DNA of 64,000 nt from Oreocharis arfaki. Lineage: Eukaryota > Chordata > Aves > Passeriformes > Paramythiidae. The position numbers were made by a program, and so were the translations under genes. The notes beneath the pieces are model-generated. The model was not told where the DNA came from. It saw only the letters and a list, made by a program, of their open reading frames with translations, and made no database searches. This document shows, in pieces, positions 35,323 through 47,500 of the stretch; positions within the stretch are counted from its first letter, which is position 1, and each line of letters starts with the position of its first letter. The stretch is from positions 1-64,000 of the forward strand of contig VZRR01007862.1 in NCBI GenBank assembly GCA_013398015.1. Direction: 5' to 3'.

Positions 35323-38300
35323 CATTTTTTTTTAAATATCAAATTTTTTTTACACATAATTTGTTGATAAACAGTCCCCCAATATTAAAAAAAAATCAAA
35401 AAAAGAATCAAGTGTGTACTACTTTGGGCAGAACCACATCCCATTGATGACACACCCGCTCCTCTCTTCAGCCGCCTGCGAGGCCGCAGCGTGTTCAGCC
35501 CACAAGAGTCAGTGACACAAAACGCAACCAGCTTTAGGATTCCTGAGTATTGATTCCCTCAAGTTCCCTAAGTGAGTCTGTAAAACTCTGAAGCATCAGT
35601 CAAAGTGTGACCCAAACCGCTGCGCTTTGGATCACGGACTAAGCCTCGTCTACACAGTGCAGGAAGAAATCTCTTGAGCGCTTCAGAGGGGAATGATGTA
35701 CATGAAACCGACCCCGTTTCCCAAGCTGACTTCTGAGAGAGGCAGGCAGAAATACCTCTGGATTTCTCCTCTTTGAATTTCTGTTAGAGTTCTGGGGAGC
35801 CGTTTGGCAAGAAGTCCAAGTCTGGTGAAGAAACCTCTAGGACCTGCTCCTCCTTTTGTTTGTCAATGGCATAGTTTTACAGAAAACTGATCTGAAGTTG
35901 AGCATTCAGCAAGTACACTTAAATATTGCTACTTTTGAGAAGAGGAGATGGCAAGAGGGAGAGAAGGAAGAGGGGAACATGGAGGACGTACAAGGTTAAC
36001 AGTCCTGGAGACCAAGTGTCTACCTAGAAAGTTAAACATACACAGCAAGGAGGCAGAGATTGTCACGGTAACAGCGTAGCTCAGCTCTGTCCTGCAACAG
36101 GTCAACATGCCAGGGACAGTCACCAGGAATATTCCCTCCTTTTGTCAGAATTACCCATGCCTAGAAACTTCCAGATGTTGAGATTTCACTTAACATCACC
36201 TCTATGTTCACCTGCGGCCTCATGTACACAAACACGCACTCAGCAAGAGGCCAGGTGAGTTCCTTTGGTGTTTTTAAGGAGAAAAGTAAATCTCAGAAAG
36301 CAGGATTGGCTCCCGGGAGCACCCAGAAAGAAGCTCTACAGACCCACACAGGTCCCCGTAGGTGCTGGCAGCTTTACAAAGCAGCTTCCGAGCACTGCTT
36401 TACTCTCTAGAGCTGGACTTCCATGGTGAAATCCCTTTGTTAAGTGATGTGACATTAGGACACTGTAGCAGTAGTTAATGAGGGGAGGGGAAGAGAAAAG
36501 AACAAAGTGCCTGGTTTGAGACCGGGATACCTGGCTCCTTGGAAACCTGAACAGCTGTTGGTAGTACCTTTATCCCCTGCTGTAGCCAATAAGCCATAGC
36601 ACTCTGCCATCCCTCCTTCCCTGTAAATACTCCCACCCTGTGGGCCAGGTCAGCACAGGGACCAGCGAAGGGACTGCCAGAGGCTGAACAGAGGATGTGC
36701 GTGTGCGTGCAGCAAAGAGGACACACGTTGAAACAAAGACAACTTTTAGACAGCATTCGCTAAACACACATTCTATTACATTTTATTTTAACCCTAAATA
36801 CTCATCACTGCCCCAATTTTATACTAAATCTTGCTCTTAAAAAAATTTCACTAATTTAGCAGCACATAGCCATTCACTCAAAGCAAGGCGTGGAAATTAA
36901 GAGATTTAAATCACCAGGCTTGGACCTACTTGATAAAACAGTTTTAGAAATATTTATCAGTTGGGGGTCAGGGTTTGTTTTTAGCAGTTTGGAGAGAGTT
37001 ACCCACGGAATTCTAGCACTATGGATAAATGCTTCCATACAGCTTTGGCAGAAGGGCGGGATTCAAAATTTATATTTGACAAGGAATAAAAGTGAGCATT
37101 GAAGCAGACTGGCTGATGCTCTAAAGCTTTTATAGCATAAATTCTGTATGTGCAGCCTAACTCAGCATGGCCGTGAGAGCAGAGCCTGTCACCAGCCTGG
37201 TGCAGAGCAGCACCACTTGGCCCAGCTGAGCAACGGCTTCTAAAACAGAGAGGGTGATACTAGGGGCTAACACCGAGTAGCCAACACTGAGTAGCTAACA
37301 CTGAATAGCCAACATCTGCTGCTCCAAGCAGCTGGCAGTAGATCCACCCGCAGGCGAAGGGCACAGGTTCAGCTCTCCAGCATCCAAGAGAGCCAACCTG
37401 CCCCTGGCTCCTGTGTTGCCTTGCTCCCAGGGCCACCTCACCAAGCCCTGCGGTGCGAATCGGGAGCAGATTGAGCCATCTGAAGTCACTCTGGATCTGG
37501 GAGCTGGGAGCCTCATTGCTGCTGCTTCTGATGGCGAACCAGATGCAGACGGGAATGGATTTGATAGATCCTATTTCCTAAGGCTTCTAGAGAGACCTGC
37601 TGATACTGTACTCCTGTACCAGCTCAAGCATTGCCCTCCACAGAGGGGCTTCTGCTGATTTGAGGTGCTCATTTCAAGGAGAATACTAAACCAAACCTTC
37701 AGCAGGGGTGACTCTACCACCTGCCCGGTGAAGATGAGAAAGTGCAGTCTGGCCTCAGTAACTCATTTTGAGTAGAGCCTCAAGTGAATCACTGGATGCT
37801 GCTGCAGACAGCCAAGCACTGCTTCCCACATGGAGCAGTGCTGGCTGCCAGCATCGCAAGCAGAGGGATATAAGCCAAACCTGTCTGGGAGCTCCAGGTC
37901 TGGATGGTACCGTCCCAGCTCATGGAAAAGCTCCATTTGACAGCAGAATGCCTTAAAGCCCTTCATTACTCCAAAGGATCTCCTGGCTGCCCAAGTGTCT
38001 GAGGCAAATCTGACACTGGCACTCAATGACAGCACAAACTCCTGTGAGGTGACAGATGAAACCAAATCTGCGTTGTTTTTAAATGACACCTGCATAAAAA
38101 CAGCCCAGCACACATACAGGAGACCTGCTAAAGCAACAAGGAACACAAACACCAGGACACAGGCCTGAGACAACGACACCACCACATGGAAGCCATGAAC
38201 AAGAATGTGTCTGGTGCTGCTGAGCCACTGCTCCAGGTTTAGCTCAACGCGTCAAGTTCAAGACGAACACCTAACAGAAAGCCACTTCTGAGATTTGCAA

Positions 38301-39008
38301 GTGGGACTAAATCAAAGTTCCTACTTAAAATTTGGTTTCAGCCACGCTTTCCTTCCCCTTCCCCAGCCCTGACAGAGTTTTGGGGCTTTGCAGAGCATCA
38401 CAAAGGAGTTCGTTCCCCCAAAAAAATCATCTGGAAAGGGCTTCCTACAGCACAGCCTCGGTGAGGCCTCACCACGCAGGTGACTCACCAGGTATCCCAG
38501 AAGGCCACGATGGTTGTGACACAGAAGCCACGTCAGTGCATTTGTTTCGTGAACCCTGTTGGGGAGCCCTCGCTTTCGAGGAGGTCCATGCCCCCAGCCA
38601 TGGCATTCCACAGCCGAGAGGCCGATTGACCCCAGACATCCAGAAAAACCAGAGCAAAGCAGATTCTTCCTTCTTCCAGTCACAGCCCTGCTTGGAGCCA
38701 GTGAGATGAAGTTCATTCCTCCCCGGGCACAGGGAGATTTAGAGCCATAACACACAGTTGGTTTGTTAAACAAATTCATCATTAAGGTTTAGCCCTAAAC
38801 TGGTTGAGCTTGTTTTTTTTGCATGAGGAAAAACATGATATGGGCAAGGCTAGAAAAAATGTCAATACTCCTTTTCCCTCCCCCCGTCCCTACAGTTAAT
38901 ACCAGCACATCTCCAAATAAGTTAAAACGTATCTTATAAGTTTTGGTAGCACCAAATTCTATCCCTTCCCTTCTTCTATCCCCATGTTGTAAACTGGAAC
39001 ACACTGGC

Positions 39009-39085
39009 CCAAGAGCATCAGAGAATATTCGGAGTTGGAAGGGACACACAAGAATCATTGAGTCCAACTCTAAATCAAAGCATGA
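39009..39085 (-). mobile_element. CR1 3' end fragment
   Basis: The + strand reads CATCAGAGAATATTCGGAGT, TGGAAGGGACACACAAGAAT and GAGTCCAACTC, the complement of a CR1 terminus. It lies within the likely DDI2 3' UTR. Confidence 0.7.
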
Positions 39086-39374
39086 GGGTTTGGCAAAAAT
39101 AAGCATCAGCCTTCCCTGTGCACACACAAAAACCCACACTCCCACAAAACCCCCTTGCTCCTCTGGCAAAGCCTTACACATCCATGAGCATCTACACACC
39201 TTTAGTAGCTGCCAGAATAATTTCAACAGCTGGGTGTTGGGTTCCAAGGAGCTGCAACAAATCCAGAGTCCACACTGGACTCGGTGTGCACCTCCTGTCC
39301 TGTGCACGTGTGGCCAATTCCCGTCCCAGCCTGCTTTGTGCCAGACAGGGCGGTGAGCGCAGTGGCTGCTGCTT

Positions 39375-39380
39375 TTTATT
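39375..39380 (-). terminator. DDI2: Proximal polyadenylation signal of DDI2
   Basis: AATAAA on the minus strand about 275 nt after the stop codon at 39655-39657. It would give a short 3' UTR isoform. Confidence 0.5.
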
Positions 39381-39654
39381 TGTAGCATTGGAGCTCATTC
39401 TAAAATTGTACATTTAAATAAAACCAGTAGTTTTAATCCAGTATGCATGATTAAAAGCTATCCTGTCCACACAATGCAAGGATGTTTTCTTCCTTTTCAA
39501 AGCCCAAATCTAACAATTGAAACAGAAGAGACGTGTTACTTTGGCTGCGAATAATTAAAAAAATCTGGCTCAACATTCTGCTCGTCCATTGTGGTGGGTA
39601 ATTGAGATACTCCTGTAGAAGAAAAGATTCCCCAGTCAGCTCCCTCTTCCACAG

Positions 39655-41540
39655 TTATGTGGGAACAACGATGCTCTTGGCTAGCAAAATGAGAAGAGCA
39701 AGATCTGCGTTTCCATCCGCTTGTTCCAAGGCCTCGAGAGCTTCCTGCGGGGTAAAACCAGCACCAAGGATCCGGTTGACATCAGCGGCAGGGAAAGCAG
39801 GGAGTGCAGAAGCCCCTGTGGTCAGTCTGGTGTAGGCAGCTGGTGGGCTCAGCAGTGGTTCTTCACTCCCACTCACGAGCCACGGACCTTCAGGAGCAGC
39901 ACTGCCACTTCTCCTAAGTGCTCCTGTGCACAGGCTCTGAGTATCCTGCAGTGCACCTTCACCCGAAGCAGGTGTGGAGGGAACAGGTGTGCTTTGCTCC
40001 AAAGTTGGACTTGGTGGACTCTGACAACCTCCTGCCAAAACCTCCCCCTGCTCTGGGCTCTGCTGCTGGCCAGGGGTGGCTGCAGAACTCACCAGGACCA
40101 CATCGCTCTTGCCTGAACCCTTCTGCCTCTCTAAAGCACCTCCCCCAAGCACAGGCTGCCCGGGACTGATGGGCCCAGTGCTGACATGCTCTCTGCCAGA
40201 ACCACAAGGCTGGCTCCCCTCTGCTCCTCCACCCTCAGACCTCAGCTCAGCGAAGGAACAGCTCTGTTCCTGGCTGGCTGGATCCGAGCCTTCCTGCTCA
40301 CCTTCGGGAAGCCCCTTCTGCTGCACTGCTGTCTCTCTGTGAACCACTTCCAGCTGTGAGACTTCTTCCGAGGCAAGGAGCTTACATTCTCCTTTCCGAC
40401 TGATAACCAGGAGTTTGTGAAGCTCTTTCAAGGCTGATGCTAGAGGGAAACATGGCTCTTCTGAAGGTCTTCCTGGATCCATGTCCAGCTGGTGGATGCT
40501 GGAGGGGGAAGAGCTGTCTGCTGTCAAATTAGCCAACTCACGATACTCTGCAGGAATTTCACTAGTGCTTTTAGACTGCACGACATCACTGGTGGAAAGT
40601 GGATCACTCAAGGAGGATGGAGACTTCAGCAACTCCACCTCCATGGAGAAGGCATCCGAGTTCAGGTTGGATTTATGACTGTTCTCAGTCTGCTGCTTCT
40701 GCTCCCTTGCTGAGCTCTGTGCTTCATCTGCAGCCTGCTCCACTGCATCTGTTTCCATGGAGGCTTCCATGTGCACGTGGCTACAGGAGGCTGACAGTTG
40801 GATACTCCCTTTCACACAGGAAAGACCTGCTCGCTCCCGTCCATCTCTCATTTCCATGGGAGGAATTTCTGGCTGTTTGGTTTCTGCCACAGCAGGTTTC
40901 TCAACCTCACCAACACAGCAAGGAGGTTCCGGGTCAGTTGTCTCAGTTTGCTCCTCAAGATGTTCCTTTTCTGGCTCTTTGCACATCCGATGGTCTGTGG
41001 GAAGCTCATGTTTTTCTTCCTGCTCTGAAGACAGACAGACATCTTTATCCTGCCTGTGCTTGGCAGCAGTGTCAGCCAAACTGACTTTTGTCATTTCCAG
41101 AGGATGTTCCTGACCATGATCTTGCCCTTCAGTATTACATTCCTTTAAAATGTCAGCACTAAATGTTTCTTTGAGTGTCTTCTGTGAAAGGCAAGCTGGA
41201 CTGGAGCAGATTCCATCCCCGGTGTGGGGAGAGGGGTCATTATTTGCCAAGGAAGAGCTATTGGAATGATGCTGTAATACCAGAGGATGTTCTTTTCCTG
41301 GGGTTATCTGGTGTTCAGGTGAAGAGTCAGAAGTCTTGATGGCTCTAGGATCAATGGGCTCTACGAGGCTGGATTCGGATGAGCAAATTGAAGCAGGGGC
41401 AGAGACAGAACGATCAAGTAGTTGATTTGTGGGATTACAGATCTTGGAATTTAGTCCTGAAGACTGGACTGGATTTTGAAACCCATCAGAAGCCGGTAAT
41501 GAGGGCATTTCCAGTGAGGTAGTTTCTTTGTCACTATTCT
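39655..41540 (-). CDS. RSC1A1: Last exon of DDI2 = RSC1A1-like region with C-terminal UBA domain
   Basis: One 1,886-nt exon with acceptor TCTTCCATAG|AGAATAGTG and a TAA stop. After the phase-1 G from exon 8 it reads ENSDKETTSLEMPSLPASDGF. From MPSLPASDGF on it resembles human RSC1A1, whose own start codon falls at this Met. The middle is a Ser-, Glu- and Gln-rich linker of low conservation. SALKELHKLLVISRKGE is a conserved island. The C-terminus ADVNRILGAGFTPQEALEAL, then NADLALLILLAKSIVVPT, is a UBA domain with the GF loop. In human, RSC1A1 is described as an intronless gene inside the DDI2 3' UTR that regulates membrane trafficking of sodium-glucose cotransporter SGLT1. Here it could be translated alone from the internal Met, or as the tail of DDI2. 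Confidence 0.88.
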
Positions 41541-44500
41541 CTATGGAAGACAGAAGGAAAGGAGCAGTCAGGACACGGCAGAAGCACCATTCGCACCGCG
41601 GCAGCACAAACCGAACGGGTGGCTCGAAATACCTGGTCTGTGGCCCACTCCAGCTGCAGTAAACACACACTACATGCATCAAGGCTTCCGACGTTCTGTT
41701 TGGATTAGGAAACAAACACACCAAACTCGTGTTAGCATTCAGAGCACACACCATGCGTGGTTACAGTCCTGCACGGCTCCCCTCCTCACTGTCCAGCACA
41801 ACAGCACAGAGGCTGCAGAAGCTCCTGCCTCCCAGAAGGATTCTGCCTGGCAAATTCGGCACATCACGGCAAAAATAACTCTGCCAGAGCACAATGTAAG
41901 GGCTGTTCTGTACTGTCTACGCCACAGTGCAGTCTGTGGGTGATACTACACACTTGGTAAACTCTACACAGTGTAACACGTGTCTAGTGCCATACTGGTC
42001 TGTTCTCCCTTTAGCTGGAGATACTCAGGAGACACATTTCAGGGATATGGCAACTGAGATGGCAACACGGTTGGGTTGTGCTTCCAGCAGTGCCATCAGA
42101 CCCAAGAGAAGGTGACCAAACACCAGCTGGCTGTAAAAGGGAATTGTACAGATTGTAGGGGGAAAGAATTCCCCCCAAAAGAACTGCCCAAGGCTGGGAA
42201 GAACAAAGCAAAGGAGAAGCAGCCAGAAGTCAAGCCCAGCTTGTTTCGTCCTTGTCCTCACAGAGAGCAGATGAATTGCAGATCTTTATCAGAAGCACCA
42301 AACACTGGCTGTGGTTATCGGGGGAGATTAAGTGACCTTATCTTGCTGACAGTCTAATCTCGCTGATGTATCAGCGCTCTCACGCTCGTTAAATCACTCA
42401 CACGACTTTGCAGGAGCGCCTGTCCTGCCACCACAGCCCGGCTCTGCCCAGGGTCACACACCCAGGTTCTGTGCTCTGTGATTTGCTGCCCTTTCCCTTC
42501 CCAAACTCAGCGGTCTTAAACACACACCACTGGTTTTCCTGGAGCCTCTTTTTACAGGAGTACTGGGGCACAGCTCACACCATCCCCACGCCTCCAGCCA
42601 GGATTCCCTTTAAGTTCCACAACACGACAGAAATCTGCCTTTCTCTCCTCAGCCTTGTTCCTTTTATTCTGTGTTAACTAAAACCAGTGCAGCACCTGCA
42701 GTGACACCACCCCACTGCTCATCTTTCCTAAAGGTGGCAAAGAGCTTTGTGACAGAGGATATGGATGAAAACCAGAAGGATCCTTTCTGTTTCTACGTGG
42801 AATGATTACATTCTTGCTCTCTGCTCCCAAATCAACCCTTCAGGGAGGAAGCAGAACTGTCTTTTGACCTGCTGGATTGTTAATAAGGGTCTGATCAAAC
42901 ACATCAGGGATTCCCATTTAGGTAGCAGGAGCTGGTTTTCTGCCAAGCACTCCTCAGTATCATCCTTCTCCTGGGATATCCACAGGAGCTGAATCCCAGC
43001 CCCGTCAGGGATATTGGTCCCGCTAAAACCGGGAACAAACTCTTCCCCACAAAGTGCACCATCAGGGATAAATTCCTCTCTGTACCAGGAACAGCCTGAG
43101 TTGTTTGTGGTGGCAGTGACTGGGACTGAGGCTGCCTGGATGAAAAGGTGTGCAAGGGATGTGCCTGGCTACACTTCCTCCTCAGCAAAACAGCTCCAGT
43201 TTTGCTGCCAGGTTTGTAATCCTCCATGATCACCAAGTTCCCCAGTAGTGGGAAATTGGCACAAAAGAGCATCAAGCCCTCAGGAGCAAACGAGGACTGG
43301 GACCTGGATCCCAACGAACCCCACCAGTACTCCACCAACAACCTCAGCTGCCTTCCATAGGTGCTGAACCACCAGCAAGGCAGCTGACAGAAATCATGAG
43401 GCTCTCTAAAGTGGGCTTCAGGGGATTAAATAAAGCTCAAGGATAATCCAGGTGCATTCAAAACAAGCACTTTAATAGCCTCCAGGTGCACGCAGCCATT
43501 TGTGTTGTACCATCTCCTGGAAACCAGCAAAAATTCCTGCTGTTATAAAAGAACACACATGTTGTGGGGAGCTGAGCTTCTTTGGAGCTGCATCACATTC
43601 TCTTTCTGTTCTTCTTCCGTTTTCTGTTTTTTCTTTTCCTGGTTTTCTTGGTACCACCTAGCAGCAACTCAAGTTTTGGAAGAGAGAAAGAGGGAATGTG
43701 CTGACATTTTAGGATAAGCCAACAAAAGCCTGTGGGCCAGAGGCTGGTACTGTGTCTAGAACTGCCAGGACTGTCACAGTCAATCTGAACAAGAGCCACT
43801 TTAGTTCTTTGAGCATTAAGTGAACACACAAAATGGATTTCCTATTCCCATAAATCTTTTACATTCCTCTAGGGCTCAGCATCAACGGGAAGTGTCCAAG
43901 TGCTGACTAGCCTGAACAAAGCCTCCTGGTCCTTAGAACTGTATGTGGTACATAAGCAGCTTGGATTTAAGTCATTTCAGGCACTTTTCTTTTTTAAAAA
44001 CTTGACTAAAATGCTTTTATTGTAAAGACTCATAGTTTGGGCTGAGGTTTGCTTGTTATTTAGTTCTCTTTCAATGGACAACTAAATCCAACCAACTATA
44101 ATATCTGCAAAGTGGAAATACATTCCAAAAGCTAACCCAGGCTTCATCAGGCTGCAGTTTTTAACAGGAAAAGAACTAATATTTACACCTGCCAGGCTGT
44201 GGGAACAGACAAGAGCCCAAGCTCCTGAGCCTGACCTTTAGCGACGTCAAAACCGATCACAAGGTCAAACCCATGTTTGTGTTTCTCTCTACTGGCTGCA
44301 ACTTGAGTTAATAAACGTTCAAATTTGGCTAGAAAAGTCACACATTTAAACTATTTCTTACTGTTTCATTAAAGCCAGACCTTCCTTCTGAGTTTTTTTA
44401 CATTTCTGGAAAACTTATAATCTTAGGATGGAAGAAAATTGGCCAAAGGGAGCAGTAAGTGCAGTCCTGCGCTCCCCTTAATGTTATCAACTTCATTATT

Positions 44501-47500
44501 TGTAACTAACTGCTTACTCTCTGGGTTCTCAAACAGTAACTGGGAAGTGTTAAAGAAAAATTTCAGTGCATTTCAACTAGATATAGCTATATATCTATCT
44601 ATATGTAGTCAAATATATATAAATTTTAGTATGTAATAAATATATAAAAATAAGTATGTAATATATGGTTAAATCTTTTTATCTCATTTCAATTTTAAAT
44701 ATGGGCATGCTAGAGTCTTAAAAAACTAGCAAGAAAAATGTTGAAATCAACTTGATCAGCTTAAACCTGACCCAGCAAAGAGTTGTACGTGTGTGTAGGA
44801 AGCAGAATTTACTGCGTTCTTTCAGGGGAAAATGAGCAGTAAAATTCAAAGGTCTCTGGAGAACTCTTGGATATAAAATGTTATCTTTAGAAGTTTTGGA
44901 AAAGGCTTAAGGAGTACACCCTGAGGTATTCACAGCTCCACTGGAACAGCAGGGAAAAAATAATTAATTTTCCCTTTAGCTAAAAGCTGAATTAAGGAAG
45001 GAATTGAAAAGAAAATATGAGTTTCACACCCTTTTTGGCTCATAGCTCAGCTTTCAGCTATTTTGTCTGAAAATAAAATTACTTCACTAAATTTTGCAGC
45101 CACCAAAATCCCCTGCAGCCCAGTCACCGCACCTGTGCAGTGTTTGGATTCCGGGGATACTGGGAACAAAACTGCAGGAGGATGAAAGCTCTCTTTGCAG
45201 GTCACATTTAAGGCTGAGGACGTGAATTCAGCTTTTGAAACTTAGAGCAACTGCAAGGAGGCAATTCCCCATCCAAGGGCACGAGCACCATTCCGGGGAA
45301 AAATGCTGAAATAGTGCGATTTCTAAAAATTGTCATGAACTTCTGTCACTGCCACAGCTGCTCTATTTTTACGTGGTGCAGCCAATAAGAGCAGGGTTTG
45401 GGAAGCCTCCCCAAAGCTGTGCTCACACGAGGCTGCAGCAGCACCACAGCTGAGCCACGTCCCTGCCAGGCCCTACAACGTGATCCCGGCCACAGACAGC
45501 CATTAACCTCCACACCTTAAAAGCCAGGAAACCAGAGCGGGTGGGAAGCTGCAGGGAGAGCACAAATTAAACAGCAAACAGCCCCAAGAACCTTCATGCA
45601 GGTTTTGCAGCCCAGAAAGGAAGAGAGAAGCGTGCTCAGAGGCCATGAGCAAGAATAAAGCCCCTTCTCTCCACCCTTTACTGGCTGATGCTGCTCCCCG
45701 CAGCTGGAAGGGGAACTGCTCACAGACATCCTGACATGCAGCAAAAAAAAAAAGCACAGATTCCTATTTCAGCTGGGCTCCTGCTGGTACCTGCTTCCTC
45801 TACGGATTTCTGTATTGCTTCTGCGAGCTCCTGGTCGGCGATGTCCTCGGGCCGCACGTCGTCGCGCCCCGCGCCGTACGCCAGCCGCGCGCACTCGGGC
45901 AGCTCGCCCTCGGGCAGGAACGAGGTCTGCGAGCCCGTGGTGCCGATCACCAGCACGTTCTTCTTGAGATCAATGGAGCACTGCGGAAGAGCAGCGAGAC
46001 ATCAGGGCCCTGCGGAGAGCCAGGCAGTTCCCAGAGAAAAAGGGATACACGAGGTCAGGCAATCCGCCTCCAACGGGAACGGCTCACAGCAGGTAAGGGT
46101 AGGCCAGGAGTATCAGCTCTGACTGACTCAATTTGGAATAAATCATCCAGTCGGAAAGCTCTGAGCATCTCTGATCAGAGCAAAAAGCTCCAGGCAGCAG
46201 CCAGGCACCCTAGAGCTGTCCATGATGGATGTCGTGCATGTGCTTCCAGGCTGGAAGATAATCCACCATCAACTCTCCCCAGGAAAATCCTAATGAATTC
46301 ACACCCGAGGCATTTATGTTGCACTTCTCACTAAACCCGCAAGAGCCACGTAACTGTTTCAAAAGGTTTTCACACCTCATGCCTCTTAAGCATGTCCAGT
46401 CCTAGAAGCATGTCCATGGGCTGCTCTTCAAGGATTGAGAAGGAGCACGCCAGGAAATCCCCCTCGATCTGCACCTGAGCTGAAACACAAGGGAGAGAAG
46501 TTCCCACTACAGCACAACAAATCTGCTTTCTGCTCTTCCACCTCCAGGGAAAGGTCTGGGCAAATCTGAAAGTAGCACTCTGTTGCACTGTTTTGGCCAC
46601 AAAAAGTCCAGCCCTGTGCAAGCCCCAGGACTGCCAGGCCTGCCATGGTCCCAAATTAATTATTTTAAAAGCTGATGTGCCTAAGAACCTCGAGTCCTGC
46701 TTCTCTGACCCTCCAAGCTCGAGGGGCAGCAAACTGTTTATTAGAGCACAAGTCTAAGCAGCAACAACAGCAAATAGAATTGATTTTTCAGTAATAAGGA
46801 CAATCTCCTCCATCCAGAAAAGCTGCACAAGAGCACAGAGAGGCTTCTCTTTCCAAAGGAACAGCAAACACTGCACTGTGCTGGAAGCCTTTCTGAGTAG
46901 CTCACCCTGCCCAGCAGTCTCACCCAAAACAGGAAGGTCGTGGTGTTTCACATTCACCTCTGGGGGTTTTGCCCCCAGAGAAGGAGTCCTCTACATGTGC
47001 AGGAGCTGGGACTCACTCACATCAAAGTGCTACAGTAATGCCATTAAAAGAAAGCATTAAATGAGACAGAAAACAGAGTTCTGTGCCCAAGACAAACACA
47101 TTGCAGATGCACTTTGATTTTACTCTGCAGGAGCTTCTAACAATTACAGCACCAATCCAGGTGCTCCTCGGAGCCAAGATTGCAGGAAACGCAGTCAGAC
47201 CCCTGCTAAACCTGCCCCAAAACCACCAGTACTTACCTAAGTGCACTCTGCCAATGATTTTCTGTGTCCCAACACCCTTAGCGATGCCAGCCCACCGCCG
47301 GTCCACCAGCCTCATGATGTTGCACCTTTCTGCACAGGCTTGGCTCATGATGGTCATCTGGGCACCTACCGGCAACAGAACTCCTGTTAAATCCTGACAG
47401 CTCAGCACAAATTTATGTTTTCTCCTGGAAGAGCTTAAGATCTGGCACTCAGTGGCTGGGAAACCAACCCACCTGCCCCAGAGCATAAAGGCTTCCTGTG

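Larger units (their letters stand above)
35323..39654 (-). other. DDI2: Probable long 3' UTR of DDI2
   Basis: About 4.3 kb following the stop codon with several AATAAA-type hexamers on the minus strand, one CR1 insertion (39009-39085) and only short open frames. It is AT-richer than the neighbouring intergenic DNA, as is common for long 3' UTRs. Confidence 0.45.

Noticed and set aside
43590..43660. Possible short terminal DDI2 exon in a purine-rich minus-strand stretch
   Set aside because: No acceptor in the right phase followed by an early stop and no match to the known DDI2 C-terminus.
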